A stretch of DNA of 64,000 bases from Fibrobacter sp. (GCA_017412605.1 JAFPWY010000009.1:310001-374000), one strand, 5' to 3'; counted from the stretch's first letter, positions 54,160 through 63,818 are shown. Numbers and translations: made by a program. Notes: generated by a model not told the origin, from the letters alone.

Positions 54160-55242
54160 ATGATTACAAGACTTATCGACCGTAACTTTGCCAACATGAG
54201 GTTGGACCGTTTCCTTCGCAAGGCCTTCCCGGAGGAATCCCTTTCTGTATTTTTCGCCGTCATCCGTAAAAAGAAAGTCCGTGTCAACGGAGTTATCGGC
54301 AAGGCAAACCAGATGCTCTCCGAAGGAGACGTCGTCTGCATTTATGAGAATTTCAAATCGGTGGATAGTTCAGACGAGGGAGAAGGCTCGAGGCTCGAGG
54401 CTCGAGGTTCCAAGCTCGAGGCTCAAGATTCGGGTGACAAGTGGGGTGCGTCGAAAACGGGGTTTGCAAAAAGCAAGTCTACCTGGGGCAAGGACGCCTC
54501 TTCCGCCGAAAAGCAGGCACGATGGGGCGCACGCGAACTCGATATCGTCATCCAGACCGAAGACTATGTCATCGTGAACAAGCCCTCGGGACTCGCGAGC
54601 CAACCCGGCAGCGGCACCCGCCCGGGCGAAAGCCTCGTGGAATACCTCTGGGAATGGGGTAAAAGCGAAGGCCTCGACTTCAAGCCCACCATCGCACACC
54701 GCCTGGACCAGGAAACGTCCGGCATGCTCATTGCAGCACTCCACGGGGACACGCTCCGCGACTTCACTCGCATGATTCGCGAACACGAAGTGGAAAAATT
54801 CTACTTCGCGCTCGTCAAAGGCAACCTGAAAAAAGAAAAAGGCACCATCGACGAGAGCCTCACCCGCACCGACGCGGCCAAGGGATCCAAGATGAAGGTC
54901 GGCGAGACCAGCAAGGACGCGCAGAAGGCCATCACGCACTACCGCGTCAAGCAGCACTACGAAGGCTACGACCTCGTCAAAATCAAGCTCGAGACCGGGC
55001 GCATGCACCAGATCCGCGCCCACTTCGCAAGCATCGGCCACCCTCTCCTGGGCGACACCCGCTACGGCGATTTCGCGCTCAACCGCGAGGCAAAGAAAAC
55101 GCTCGGGCTGCACAGGCTCTTCTTGCACAGTTGCAGGCTTGAATTCGTGTGGCAGGGCGAGCGCAAGGTCTTTGATTGCCCGCTCCCGAAGGAATTGCAA
55201 AACGTCATCAAGCAACTGAAGCCCATCAAGATGGATCGGTAA
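54160..55242 (+). CDS. RluA-family 23S rRNA/tRNA pseudouridine synthase with S4 domain
   Basis: The 360-aa protein converts uridine to pseudouridine in structured RNA. The N-terminal S4 domain (residues 1-68; RLDRFLRKAFPEESL and KVRVNGVIGKANQMLSEGD) resembles RluC/RluD. The catalytic Asp lies in AHRLDQETSGMLI near residue 183, and the KIKLETGRMHQIRAHFASIGHP region near 275 is conserved. Between the two domains sits a repeat-coded linker with basic and acidic residues (SRLEARGSKLEAQDSG, about 76-92). RluC is the nearest guess, but the exact target is unknown. The next gene starts four bases later. Confidence 0.9.
   Translation: MITRLIDRNFANMRLDRFLRKAFPEESLSVFFAVIRKKKVRVNGVIGKANQMLSEGDVVCIYENFKSVDSSDEGEGSRLEARGSKLEAQDSGDKWGASKTGFAKSKSTWGKDASSAEKQARWGARELDIVIQTEDYVIVNKPSGLASQPGSGTRPGESLVEYLWEWGKSEGLDFKPTIAHRLDQETSGMLIAALHGDTLRDFTRMIREHEVEKFYFALVKGNLKKEKGTIDESLTRTDAAKGSKMKVGETSKDAQKAITHYRVKQHYEGYDLVKIKLETGRMHQIRAHFASIGHPLLGDTRYGDFALNREAKKTLGLHRLFLHSCRLEFVWQGERKVFDCPLPKELQNVIKQLKPIKMDR
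54384..54432. repeat. In-frame GGCTCGA repeat inside the pseudouridine synthase gene
   Basis: GGCTCGA occurs three times in a row at 54385-54405, followed by GGTTCCAAGCTCGAGGCTCA and AGATTCGGG. It codes for the linker between the S4 and catalytic domains. CGAGGCTCG is shared with the repeat at 50659-50705 and with the GC-rich repeat at 5350. Confidence 0.75.
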
Positions 55243-55246
55243 AAAG

Positions 55247-58024
55247 ATGGCTTTGAAAAAATCCATTGTCCTGGTTGCAGCAGCACTAGCCCTTTTCGCT
55301 TGCAGCGACGAATCGTCCGACATCCAGAAACCAGAACTTGCTGCAATAAGTTCATCGTCTGTCGAAGGCGTCCCCTATTCCTCAAACAGCAGCGTCCATA
55401 TTTTTTCGCCCTATGATGAATGGCCGGGAATGTTTCGCATCCCGGTAACGAACATCAAAATCAATCTTGCCGAAAAGATGGACGTCTCACTAACCTACGA
55501 ATTCTTTATCGGAGTTCACGAGGTCACCTGCGAAGAATACGGAGACCAGAGCTGCGCCGGAGACAGCCTCCCCGTCGCCAATGTCACCTTCTTTGACGCC
55601 GTCCTGTTCGCAAACGCCAAAAGCAAGGCAGAATCAATGGACACGGTCTACACCTACACCAAGGCCACCTTCGATTCCCAAAATCACTGCACCTACCTCG
55701 AAAATTTCGCAACGAACTACGACAAACTGGGCTACCGCCTGCCAACAGAAGCCGAATGGATCAAGGTAGCCTCCTGGAACTGGAATATCGAAAATAGTTG
55801 GAACAGCGGGAACTCAGGAAACGTTCCCCATCGCGTATGCTCTTCCAATGCAAGCTACACAACACTTTGTGATTTCGCAGGGAACGTAATGGAATGGGTG
55901 AACGACTGGCTCGGCCCTACAACAGATTCCTCTTACCGCAACTTTATCGGAGCCGCCCAACCAAACGGCATCGGCGAGAGGATTGTCAAGGGAGGCAGCT
56001 TCGCAAACGACATCCAGTCCATCAACATGTATTCGCGCGGAGATGTCTACACGGTCACTTCATCGACTCGGGCAGACTATGTGGGATTCCGCCTCGCACT
56101 CGGAATAATCCCGAACCCCCAGGCCATCAGCAATTCGGCCCAGCAGGGCGGGCAAAACATAACCAACCTCGCCAATTCTGACATCATCCGCGGCATCACC
56201 GGCACATACGCAGCCAAGCTCGCCTTCCGCAACGACGTTACAGGCAACCTCGTATTCATCAACTATTCCGACATTACCTTGTCCATGGTCGAAATCCAGG
56301 ACACTCTGAACGTATACCACCCGGACATTTCTCCCGACGGAAAATGGGTTGCCTTCTGTACGGGCATGGAGGGCGTTGGTGGAACCTCTTCCCTATACGT
56401 GCGCAAGCTCGATGCCACCGGAAGCAGCCTTGTCAAGCTCAACGTCGAAAGTGCGGCCATCCCCCGCTGGAGCGTCACCGCAAACGGGGACACCGTCATC
56501 ACCTACGTGACCGATGCCGGAAACAACAAGGAAACTGCCGACTGGCAACAATCAAGCACTTGGCAAGTTCCCTTTGCGGGTGGAGCCTTCGGCATACCCC
56601 AAAAATTATTTGACGGATCTTACCACGGTGGCATCAGCACAGACGGAAGCATCGCCGTATCGGGTTCCAAACTCCTCCGCGCACGCACCGCCGCACCATC
56701 AAGCTCCGTCTACGCCGCAGACGCGACGGACAACACCTGGTACAACGGAGAACAGGCCTGCAACGTTTCCCTCGTCAACGACAGCACGAATCGTGTTGCG
56801 TTCCTCGACTTTGGCGGAAACACGGGTAAGGAATTTGTCGGAACACCCTATGCCACACACCAGCGCATCCTCATTGCCAACAAGAGCGGGCAACTCATCC
56901 AGTCGATAGGCGCTCCCGCCGGTTACACGTTCGACCACACCGAATGGGCGACGAACGGCGAAATATCGAACATCGTAGCAACCCTCACGAACCTGGACGG
57001 AGCGCACACAAAAATCGTCCTTGTCAACGTGAATGATTCGAGTGTCACGGAACTCATCCAGGGAGAAGAACTCTGGCACCCCTGCCTTTGGGTAAACAGG
57101 ACATCGACTTCCATCAGTACGGACAATTTCGCCCTAGATCCCGACAGCGCCGGAAAGTATTTTGTGGCGGGCGGCACCGAAATCGCGGTCAAGTGGCGAT
57201 ACAAGATGGAACTCCTGTGGAACTACCGCGATTCGGTCAACACCGTCATTCTCGGTTCCTCGCGAGCATTGCACGGAGTCATCCCGCAGCAACTGGGGAA
57301 CGGGATCAAGGCCATCAACCTTGCAAACTCGAACAACACGCTGTACTGCACAAAGTTCATCCTGTACAATTACGTCCTGCCGCATATGAAGAACCTGAAA
57401 AACATCATCATGTCGATTGACATAGACCGCGGATTCAACACGGCAGCGCAAAGTTTCTTCGAAGTCAACAGGAGTTCTATCCCCGGCTACGTCTACGACG
57501 AAAACCACAATTTCTGGAAAGACGGCGTTCCCGAACAGCTTCCACGCCTGACAACTGAATCGATGGGTTACTCCAAGTTCGAGCCCTACAGAGAAACGCT
57601 CGGCTTCGAAGCGCTCGAAGCAAACGGCTGGGGCGAGCCCAAAATTTGGACCGACAGCATGTGGGTCTCGAGAAGGCGTGATCTCTACGATGCAAGCGTT
57701 GTCCTTTTGAAAGAAATCCTGGCCGTGGCACAAGCCCACAACGTCCGAGTACTGGGCGTCATTTTCCCGCAGAATCCCCTGTATGCATCCACGGGATCGT
57801 TCTCGTTCCACGGGATCCAGCGCAGCATAGCCCCCACCCTCATCCAGGAACTTGCGGACCTGAGCAAGACCTACCCGAACTTCACTTTGATGGACGAAAA
57901 CAAGATGGGCGATCACGATTACACGGACGGCATGGCCTACGACAACAACCACCTTTCGGTTGATGGAGCCATCCAGATGACACTCCGCATCAGATCAGTT
58001 CTCGCATCAATGATGGCACAATAA
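55247..58024 (+). CDS. TIGR02171-type Fibrobacter lipoprotein (FGE-like, propeller-like and SGNH-like regions)
   Basis: The 925-aa protein has a lipobox (ALALFACSD). Residues about 60-290 are an FGE/sulfatase-modifying-factor-like domain: HEVTCEEYGDQSC, YRLPTEAEWIKVA, CDFAGNVMEWVNDWLG, RIVKGGSFAND and VGFRLALG. Residues about 330-630 are propeller-like with PDISPDGKWVAFCTG. The last 300 residues contain VILGSSRALHGVIPQQLGNG and a late NNHLSVDGA, an SGNH/GDSL-like hydrolase pattern. I recognise this as the Fibrobacter paralogous family TIGR02171. The FGE region lacks an obvious Cys pair. It overlaps the convergent GT32 gene by 18 bases. Confidence 0.85.
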   Translation: MALKKSIVLVAAALALFACSDESSDIQKPELAAISSSSVEGVPYSSNSSVHIFSPYDEWPGMFRIPVTNIKINLAEKMDVSLTYEFFIGVHEVTCEEYGDQSCAGDSLPVANVTFFDAVLFANAKSKAESMDTVYTYTKATFDSQNHCTYLENFATNYDKLGYRLPTEAEWIKVASWNWNIENSWNSGNSGNVPHRVCSSNASYTTLCDFAGNVMEWVNDWLGPTTDSSYRNFIGAAQPNGIGERIVKGGSFANDIQSINMYSRGDVYTVTSSTRADYVGFRLALGIIPNPQAISNSAQQGGQNITNLANSDIIRGITGTYAAKLAFRNDVTGNLVFINYSDITLSMVEIQDTLNVYHPDISPDGKWVAFCTGMEGVGGTSSLYVRKLDATGSSLVKLNVESAAIPRWSVTANGDTVITYVTDAGNNKETADWQQSSTWQVPFAGGAFGIPQKLFDGSYHGGISTDGSIAVSGSKLLRARTAAPSSSVYAADATDNTWYNGEQACNVSLVNDSTNRVAFLDFGGNTGKEFVGTPYATHQRILIANKSGQLIQSIGAPAGYTFDHTEWATNGEISNIVATLTNLDGAHTKIVLVNVNDSSVTELIQGEELWHPCLWVNRTSTSISTDNFALDPDSAGKYFVAGGTEIAVKWRYKMELLWNYRDSVNTVILGSSRALHGVIPQQLGNGIKAINLANSNNTLYCTKFILYNYVLPHMKNLKNIIMSIDIDRGFNTAAQSFFEVNRSSIPGYVYDENHNFWKDGVPEQLPRLTTESMGYSKFEPYRETLGFEALEANGWGEPKIWTDSMWVSRRRDLYDASVVLLKEILAVAQAHNVRVLGVIFPQNPLYASTGSFSFHGIQRSIAPTLIQELADLSKTYPNFTLMDENKMGDHDYTDGMAYDNNHLSVDGAIQMTLRIRSVLASMMAQ

Positions 58025-58768
58025 ACGGGAGCATAACTTCTTGAGCGTTCCGGCAAGGCCTAGATTCTGCACGTTTGTCCACACAGAAAGAATTCCGGCA
58101 AGACATCTGGCAACCGGGTGCGGGAACTTCGCATAGAGCCACTGGCGGCGAGCAATACCGCGCAGCACGCTCTGCGGCCTCCAGGAACTGGCGAAATGAT
58201 GGATGCAAAGCGTTTCTGGCTGTAATTGAATTTTGCCATCGATATAGCTTTTCGGGGAAAAAACGGATTCCGAAAAAATATCAAGGTCCGGCAACCCCTC
58301 GAAAGCTCGCGCCAAAATATTTGGCAACACAAGGTCATCGACCTCGCGTTCCTCATAGCCAAACGGATGCGTCTGGTAGAACTCCAGCGCCTTGGCGATT
58401 ACAGGAGAATTCGGCGCGGCCCCCATGACAGCCCCTTCGATGCGCTTGGAACCATTCTCGTAGCCGAAGAAATATTCCCGTTCCAGCAGGTCATCAAAAC
58501 TTTTCAGCACCTCGACATCGGTATCGAGATATATGCCGCCCTCGTTTTCAAGAGCGTAAAGACGCACCGCGTCACTCGCAAAAGCCCAGCGCCGCTGTTC
58601 CAAAGCATCGCGCACCCAGGGAATGCCCGTGGCAAGGGCCTTTTCGGCATCCCACAGCACGAGTTCGTAGCCGGGAAGCATGCGTTTCCAGCTGTCCATG
58701 CATTTCCGGACGCTTTCCGGAAAATCCTCGCCCGAAAACCAGCAGTAGTGGATTTTTTTCGGGATCAT
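58007..58768 (-). CDS. Family 32-like glycosyltransferase (capsule/LPS, DXD)
   Basis: The frame opens at 58867, but ATG 58768 (MIPKKIHYCWFSGEDFPESV) fits the family start and overlaps the upstream GT2 stop (ATGA). The 253-aa protein has the sugar-nucleotide DXD motif in EGGIYLDTDVEVLKSFDDLL near residue 80, preceded by AFASDAVRLYAL. This is the OCH1/mannosyltransferase-like pattern common in capsule and LPS loci. The C-terminus probably contains a helical membrane-associated region (NVQNLGLAGTLKKLCSRLL). Confidence 0.88.
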   Translation of the reverse strand: MIPKKIHYCWFSGEDFPESVRKCMDSWKRMLPGYELVLWDAEKALATGIPWVRDALEQRRWAFASDAVRLYALENEGGIYLDTDVEVLKSFDDLLEREYFFGYENGSKRIEGAVMGAAPNSPVIAKALEFYQTHPFGYEEREVDDLVLPNILARAFEGLPDLDIFSESVFSPKSYIDGKIQLQPETLCIHHFASSWRPQSVLRGIARRQWLYAKFPHPVARCLAGILSVWTNVQNLGLAGTLKKLCSRLLCHH

Positions 58769-59751
58769 CCGAACCTCTTCATAACCAGTTCCAGGAAGCG
58801 CTTGCCGCCAAACGAGCATATCGCCGCGACCTTGTTGCGTATCCTGGACCTGCAATCCAGCAGACATTGCATACGGAACTCGTTAATCCAGTGCCAGGCG
58901 CGGTTCCGATATTCCGAGAACTCCTCGGTGTCGGGAGTACGCATGAGAATGCTAAAGCCAGCACTCAGCAGCGAGCTTTCTGCAGCCTTCAAGAGGCGTT
59001 CCGCAGTCTTCTTATCCATCGAGGCGTTTTTCTCGTTCGCTTCCTTGCAGAGGTCTTCGCAGATGTCAAGGAGAACAGCCGTCTTTTCGCCACCCTGGTT
59101 TGCAAGCGCACTTTCGGGATGCTTCCGGTAATAATACAGTGTTCTGTTCACAAGAGCGACCCTGTCAATCTCATTGAAAATGGAGATAACCGAGATGAGG
59201 TCCTCGAAAAAAGTTCCTTCCTTGAGCTTACGCTTTTTCCAGAGATCCACGTGGAATATCTTGTTCCAAAGGGAATAGTCGGGAAAGCTTTTCTGGTAAA
59301 GGCTGCGTTCAATAGCCTTTTCCGCCGTGATGGTGCGGGGCCTAGTTTTACTCGTAGGGAGGATGTCACCGTGGTGCAATGTACCCCGGAACGAACGTGT
59401 CCGGCCACAGGCAACCTTTGTCTTGCAGGCCTTTGCCGCGAAAAGCAAGTCGTGCAGCATGGAAGGCGCGGCAACATCGTCGCTGTCCACGAATACAATC
59501 CACTTGCCCGAAGCAATCTTCAATCCTTTGTTGCGGGCGCTTGACGGTCCTCCGTTCTTTTGCGAAAGCACCTTGAAGCGCGAATCACTTTCTGCAAATG
59601 TCTGCGCAATAGCGAGACTGTTGTCAGTAGAGCCGTCGTCAATGACCACTGCCTCAAAATTCCCGAACGTCTGCGTCGCGATGCTCCGCAGGCACTGTTC
59701 CAAATACTTGGCCGTATTGTACACGGGAACAATGACACTAATCTCCGGCAT
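58765..59751 (-). CDS. Family 2 glycosyltransferase
   Basis: The 328-aa protein has a standard GT2 start (ISVIVPVYNTAKYLEQCLRS), VIDDGSTDNS near residue 37 and the metal site IVFVDSDDVA near 85. The acceptor side has LWNKIFHVDLWKK and FFEDLISVISI near 165-185. It transfers one sugar to a surface glycan in the cytoplasm. It overlaps the GT32 gene by four bases, so the two are co-transcribed. The sugar and acceptor are unknown. Confidence 0.92.
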   Translation of the reverse strand: MPEISVIVPVYNTAKYLEQCLRSIATQTFGNFEAVVIDDGSTDNSLAIAQTFAESDSRFKVLSQKNGGPSSARNKGLKIASGKWIVFVDSDDVAAPSMLHDLLFAAKACKTKVACGRTRSFRGTLHHGDILPTSKTRPRTITAEKAIERSLYQKSFPDYSLWNKIFHVDLWKKRKLKEGTFFEDLISVISIFNEIDRVALVNRTLYYYRKHPESALANQGGEKTAVLLDICEDLCKEANEKNASMDKKTAERLLKAAESSLLSAGFSILMRTPDTEEFSEYRNRAWHWINEFRMQCLLDCRSRIRNKVAAICSFGGKRFLELVMKRFG

Positions 59752-59768
59752 ACCAACCTCAAAAAAAA

Positions 59769-60302
59769 TTAGGCGTTCTTCTTGGCAAGGACTACTTCGC
59801 CCCAGCCCATCTGAACAAACGCCCCAGCCCTTACGAGATCGCCTTGCGCTTTCTCGTAATCCTTCAGCAAGGCATTATACTCCGAAACGTCCTTGCGAAG
59901 CCTAGCTCCCCCCTTGGCCTTGCGTTCCAGCCAATCTTGTTTCCATTGCGCCGCGGCGGCCAACTTGTCGCACGAAATTTCAAGAGCCTCCAAGTAAGCG
60001 GGTACAGCATTCAAGAACGTCGTCTCGAATGATTTTGATTTCCCCTTCGCCTCGTCAACAAGTTCCTTCTGCTTCCTGCAATTTGTCGCGATTTCGCCCA
60101 TGAAGCGAACAATCCTGTTGAAGTCCACCTGCGGCCAAATCATGTTAAACGGCCAAATCTTTTTCCAGTGGAACTTGAACATGGACTCGTGGGCCGTATT
60201 CTTCGCCTTCACGAGTTCCTTCAGGTTGTTGAAAATGATTTCGGACGGGAGCATATCCCGGTCGACTGCATTTTCGGCAGGTTTCTCTACATCTGTATTC
60301 AT
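59769..60302 (-). CDS. Helical protein of unknown function
   Basis: From the ATG at 60302 (MNTDVEKPAENAVDRD) the protein has 177 aa, no signal peptide and a mostly helical pattern with several Trp residues (FKFHWKKIWPFNMIWPQVDF) and a late coiled coil (EYNALLKDYEKAQGDLV). I recognise no family. It precedes the GT2/GT32 pair on the same strand with a 17-base gap, so it probably belongs to that operon. No clear ribosome site is visible and the exact start is uncertain. Confidence 0.6.
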   Translation of the reverse strand: MNTDVEKPAENAVDRDMLPSEIIFNNLKELVKAKNTAHESMFKFHWKKIWPFNMIWPQVDFNRIVRFMGEIATNCRKQKELVDEAKGKSKSFETTFLNAVPAYLEALEISCDKLAAAAQWKQDWLERKAKGGARLRKDVSEYNALLKDYEKAQGDLVRAGAFVQMGWGEVVLAKKNA

Positions 60303-60473
60303 ATATAAATTAATATACATATGGAAGTGGTTATTGCAAGCCGCCGATTCGTAAAGTTTCGTTAACCATCCGCATTTTTGCTCGTTTTAGGGCTAATTTT
60401 TACCATCTTTTGCTTGCATTTTATATATTAGGATATAAATTCATAAAACGAACACCTTACTTAAGGAACCTTT

Positions 60474-61031
60474 ATGGACAAGAAAAAACTCAGAATTTTG
60501 ATGATTGTCGACATCGTCGTCATCGTGGCACTTGTCGTCGTCATGATGGTGCTCAAGGGGCAATACAACGACCAGGCGCAGAAATCCGTCAAGGACCAAG
60601 TCGACGCCTACCTCACCGTCACGAACGGAGTTCTCCAGGAACAGTGGAAGTCCATCGACCAGTACGGCATGGCATTCAAGCTGCTCTACGCGACTCTCGC
60701 CGGCAACAAGACGGAAGCCGCGTTCAAGACCGCCGTCGCAGCCATCGAAGGCGACAAGGATGCACGCGTAAGGCAGATTGCCTACATGTATTCCGCCGCC
60801 GGCGTGAACGACAAAGCCCAGAGCCTGATTAGCGAAAAGGCCGGCCTCGCCGACAAGTTCCTCCTCAAGTCCGAAGGCGGCGTGTACGAAGTTGCCTGCG
60901 GAAAGGACTGCTCCATCAGCTTCACCTTCGCAAAGGGCAAGCTCAAGTCCACCGATTACAAGGCTCTCGCCGAATACAAGATGGCCGATCACTTCAAACT
61001 CGAAGCTCCGGCTCCGTTCCACTTCGAATAA
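60474..61031 (+). CDS. Single-pass membrane protein of unknown function
   Basis: The 185-aa protein has one N-terminal transmembrane segment (ILMIVDIVVIVALVVVMMVL, residues 8-27) and a soluble domain with HEAT- or TPR-like helices (FKTAVAAIEGDKDARVRQIAYM). The domain ends in a beta part with two cysteines (VACGKDCSISF). It lies 11 bases before a similar small membrane protein on the same strand, and AAGGAACC precedes the start. The upstream 150 bases hold a likely -10 (TATATT) but no other feature I recognise. Confidence 0.65.
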   Translation: MDKKKLRILMIVDIVVIVALVVVMMVLKGQYNDQAQKSVKDQVDAYLTVTNGVLQEQWKSIDQYGMAFKLLYATLAGNKTEAAFKTAVAAIEGDKDARVRQIAYMYSAAGVNDKAQSLISEKAGLADKFLLKSEGGVYEVACGKDCSISFTFAKGKLKSTDYKALAEYKMADHFKLEAPAPFHFE

Positions 61032-61042
61032 GGAGAATCACG

Positions 61043-61549
61043 ATGAATTTGAAGACTATCACCATCGCTCTCACGGTTCTCGTTTTCGCGGTCCTCGCCA
61101 CGGTCATCATGCAGAAGGGCAGCTATGTTTCCCAGGCAACAGAGCACTACGAAAAGACCACCGGCAACTCTTTCAACGGCACGTCCAGAATCCTCAAGTT
61201 CGTGAACGAGTCCATCGAAACCAACAAGACGCTCTGGCTCATGACCTGCGACGCCATCCAGAACGTGAAAACGGCTAAGCAGATGGCCGAACTGGAATCC
61301 AAGTACTTCCCGGGAATCAAGGGCAACATGAGCATTGCCCAGAAGAACCGCAAGTTCGAAGCCACCATGGCCTACTACATCGTCTCCTACTACGACAAGG
61401 TCGAAGTGGACAAGAAGACGGACGTGAAGACGCTTACGGGACTTTCCGCCATCGACGTGAACGCCTTGCTCGGCAACGTCGCCATCGCCAAGGCCGCCGA
61501 CGAAGAAGAAGGCGAAGAAGGTGAAGTGGAAGAAGGCGCCGAAGAATAA
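61043..61549 (+). CDS. Single-pass membrane protein with acidic tail
   Basis: The 168-aa protein has an N-terminal membrane segment (TITIALTVLVFAVLATVIM), a helical middle part and a tail made almost only of Glu, Gly and Ala (DEEEGEEGEVEEGAEE). AAGGAG precedes the start by eight bases. It is co-transcribed with the membrane protein upstream; a bidirectional terminator follows. The two may form an envelope pair, but function is unknown. Confidence 0.65.
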   Translation: MNLKTITIALTVLVFAVLATVIMQKGSYVSQATEHYEKTTGNSFNGTSRILKFVNESIETNKTLWLMTCDAIQNVKTAKQMAELESKYFPGIKGNMSIAQKNRKFEATMAYYIVSYYDKVEVDKKTDVKTLTGLSAIDVNALLGNVAIAKAADEEEGEEGEVEEGAEE

Positions 61550-61572
61550 TCCGGCCCACGACATTCAAAAGA

Positions 61573-61598
61573 GGCTCCGCACAGCGGAGTCTTTTTTT
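61573..61598 (+). terminator. Bidirectional terminator between the membrane-protein pair and the GT2 gene
   Basis: GGCTCCGC (61573-61580) pairs with GCGGAGTC (61584-61591) and seven T residues follow on the plus strand. On the minus strand the hairpin is followed by CTCTTTT. The T tract overlaps the stop codon of the GT2 gene. Confidence 0.88.
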
Positions 61599-62562
61599 AT
61601 TGTTTCAGCAGGAACTTGGGAACGAACAGCTTCGGGAAGCGCTTGAAAAAAGCAAGAGAAACCGAAGCAAGTTCGGGCAACTTGCGCAAAGCTTCCTTCT
61701 TGTCGGAATAGCACAGCGCCGAGAACCAATGGGATTTCCAGATGCGGACCGCCTTCGGGTAAAGCGGATGGTTTCGATAGCGTTCGAGCACCTTCAGGAA
61801 GGTGCCATACATCAGCGCACGGTCGGACGACATGTTGTTCCCGTGAACGCGATAATAGCAGCACAACGTCGAAAGGACCGGCAACGAGCCGTACTTGTGC
61901 AAGAACTTGAGCCACTGCGGAAAATCCTCGAAGGGATATTCGGGATCGTAGCCACCCATCTCGCGGAAAATATCCAAGCGGATCATCTCGGTACAGCCGT
62001 GTACCTCGCGTTTGCCGAGGAAGAACTGTTCGAAGGTAAGCCTCGGGATGGAACGCGTATAGCGAGGATCGGGCGAATCGCCGTGATTACCCTCGGCATC
62101 CATGAGAATAATTTGTCCAAAGCAGATCGGGTCCTGGGGATGCGATTCCAGATAGCTGGCCTGAGCCTCCAGCCTACCCGCAGGCATTATATCGTCAGAA
62201 GCAAACGAGCTAAAGTATTTCCCATGTGCCAGCGACAGGAGCTCGCACATAGTCGCCATGAAGCCCTTATTTTCGCGGTGAATGTAGGTAAAGCCGAGTT
62301 CTGCCTGTAATTTCTCGAGAATCTGCGGGGACGAATCCGTACTACCGTCGTCAATGACAATGAGTTCAAACGACACGCCCTTTTGCGCCATCACGGAACG
62401 CACAGCAGCTTCGACATACTTTTCATGATTATAGCTTGCCAAAAGCACCGATACAAGAGGCGGAAGTTCCCTCTGCTCAGTTTCGACACCCTGCGCAAAA
62501 GCCTTCACGTAGACGTTTTCCGTCATCTTCTCGGCAAACATGTTCGTTATCGAATATTCCAC
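61597..62562 (-). CDS. Family 2 glycosyltransferase
   Basis: The frame extends upstream to 62580, but a GTG at 62562 lies five bases from GGAGG and is the best start (VEYSITNMFAEKMTEN). The protein of about 321 aa has LVSVLLASYNHEKYVEAAVRS near residue 36, VIDDGSTDSSPQILEKL, FASDDIMPAGRLEAQ and GGYDPEYPFEDFPQWLKF. This is a GT2 of the rhamnosyl/galactosyl type found in surface-polysaccharide loci. It overlaps the flippase gene by 16 bases, so they are coupled. Confidence 0.9.
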   Translation of the reverse strand: MEYSITNMFAEKMTENVYVKAFAQGVETEQRELPPLVSVLLASYNHEKYVEAAVRSVMAQKGVSFELIVIDDGSTDSSPQILEKLQAELGFTYIHRENKGFMATMCELLSLAHGKYFSSFASDDIMPAGRLEAQASYLESHPQDPICFGQIILMDAEGNHGDSPDPRYTRSIPRLTFEQFFLGKREVHGCTEMIRLDIFREMGGYDPEYPFEDFPQWLKFLHKYGSLPVLSTLCCYYRVHGNNMSSDRALMYGTFLKVLERYRNHPLYPKAVRIWKSHWFSALCYSDKKEALRKLPELASVSLAFFKRFPKLFVPKFLLKQ

Positions 62563-63818
62563 TTGAGCCTCCCGACACAAACGGCAAGAGCAACCGCCGT
62601 CACGAAGTTTTCAAGGGCATAAGCGAGCATGGGCCCGTGCATTTCGAACAAGCGGAGTCCCACAAACGTAGCGACCGCAAACAGGAGATTCGCCCCCACC
62701 TCGATAATCAGGAACGCCGTGGTCTCACGACGGGCAATCAGCACCATCCCAAAGCACCACCCGCCGGAACGGAAAAAGTCACCGAGAAGCTGGATGGGCA
62801 TGTAGTCCGCCGCAGGCGCATAACTCCCCGAAAGGAGAATCGCCACGACAATATCGCGGCCAAAGTAGAGCGCCACGCAAAACAAAAGCGTAAAGCCCAT
62901 CATCCTCGCAAAAATCGGATAGAATTCCTTGCGGAAACTTTCCCGTGTCATTTCGCGACTAATCCGCGGCAAAATAAGTACGCCAAGCACAGCAGAGAAT
63001 ATGGAAGCGAAGAAATCCGAAATCTTGTAGACCCCCTGCCAGATTCCCGCCGCATTCCAACCGAGTTCCGCCCCTACGAGCGAACGTACGAACATGAGGA
63101 CAAGCGGAGCGACAATCATCGGGACAAGTCCCATGATGGCAAACGACACCCACGGTCCGCGAACGTCCTGGACGGCCATCCTGAAAACTTTGAGGTTAAA
63201 GCCCGCACGTGACGCCACACGAGCAGCAAAGAAGCCAGCCACCACAGATTGCGTGGCAATAATGCTCAATACGGAGAGGCGCCCTGTGTACAGGAAGAAC
63301 GCCACCCAAATCATCTGGAACATCGAGGCGACAATCTGGATAAGCGCCCAGCGCCGCACCAATCCAAGACCATTCATCACCGAAGAACAAATCGTGACAA
63401 TATTGGTGGCCAGGATTCCCGGAAGCGCAAAGAGGATTGCCGCCTGAGCCAGCCGGGGATGCACGCCCGGCAACATTTTTTCAAGTGGAGCCGCAAAGCA
63501 GAAGATGACTGCAGCAACGCAAGTAGCGATTGTCGCAAAGGTCGTAAGGCGAAATCCGCCACGCCATACCCCGTGAAGTTTTTTCAGATCATCCTTGTTC
63601 TGTGCGGTCAGGCTAACCCAGCCATTCTGCATTGCAAGGCTCGATGTCGCTTGGCCAATATTCATCCAGTTCATGAACTGGCCCACGCACGCAAACGCAG
63701 CGGGCGGCAGGAAAACGGCAAGCAACTTGTTGATGACAAAGGCACGGAGCGTATTGAACAGCGTCACCGAGCCCGAGCCGAAAAACAGTTTCCATATTTT
63801 AGAAGAACTGTCCACCAT
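62547..63818 (-). CDS. Wzx-like polysaccharide flippase
   Basis: The frame opens at 63968, but its first 50 codons are antisense-like and Arg/Cys-rich. The ATG at 63818 (MVDSSSKIWKLFFGSGSVT) overlaps the stop of the acyltransferase (TGATG) and gives a 423-aa protein. It has about twelve hydrophobic segments and the early SVTLFNTLRAFVINKLLAVFLPP typical of MATE-fold O-antigen exporters. It would move lipid-linked oligosaccharide across the inner membrane. The partner polymerase is not in the window. Confidence 0.9.
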   Translation of the reverse strand: MVDSSSKIWKLFFGSGSVTLFNTLRAFVINKLLAVFLPPAAFACVGQFMNWMNIGQATSSLAMQNGWVSLTAQNKDDLKKLHGVWRGGFRLTTFATIATCVAAVIFCFAAPLEKMLPGVHPRLAQAAILFALPGILATNIVTICSSVMNGLGLVRRWALIQIVASMFQMIWVAFFLYTGRLSVLSIIATQSVVAGFFAARVASRAGFNLKVFRMAVQDVRGPWVSFAIMGLVPMIVAPLVLMFVRSLVGAELGWNAAGIWQGVYKISDFFASIFSAVLGVLILPRISREMTRESFRKEFYPIFARMMGFTLLFCVALYFGRDIVVAILLSGSYAPAADYMPIQLLGDFFRSGGWCFGMVLIARRETTAFLIIEVGANLLFAVATFVGLRLFEMHGPMLAYALENFVTAVALAVCVGRLKWNIR

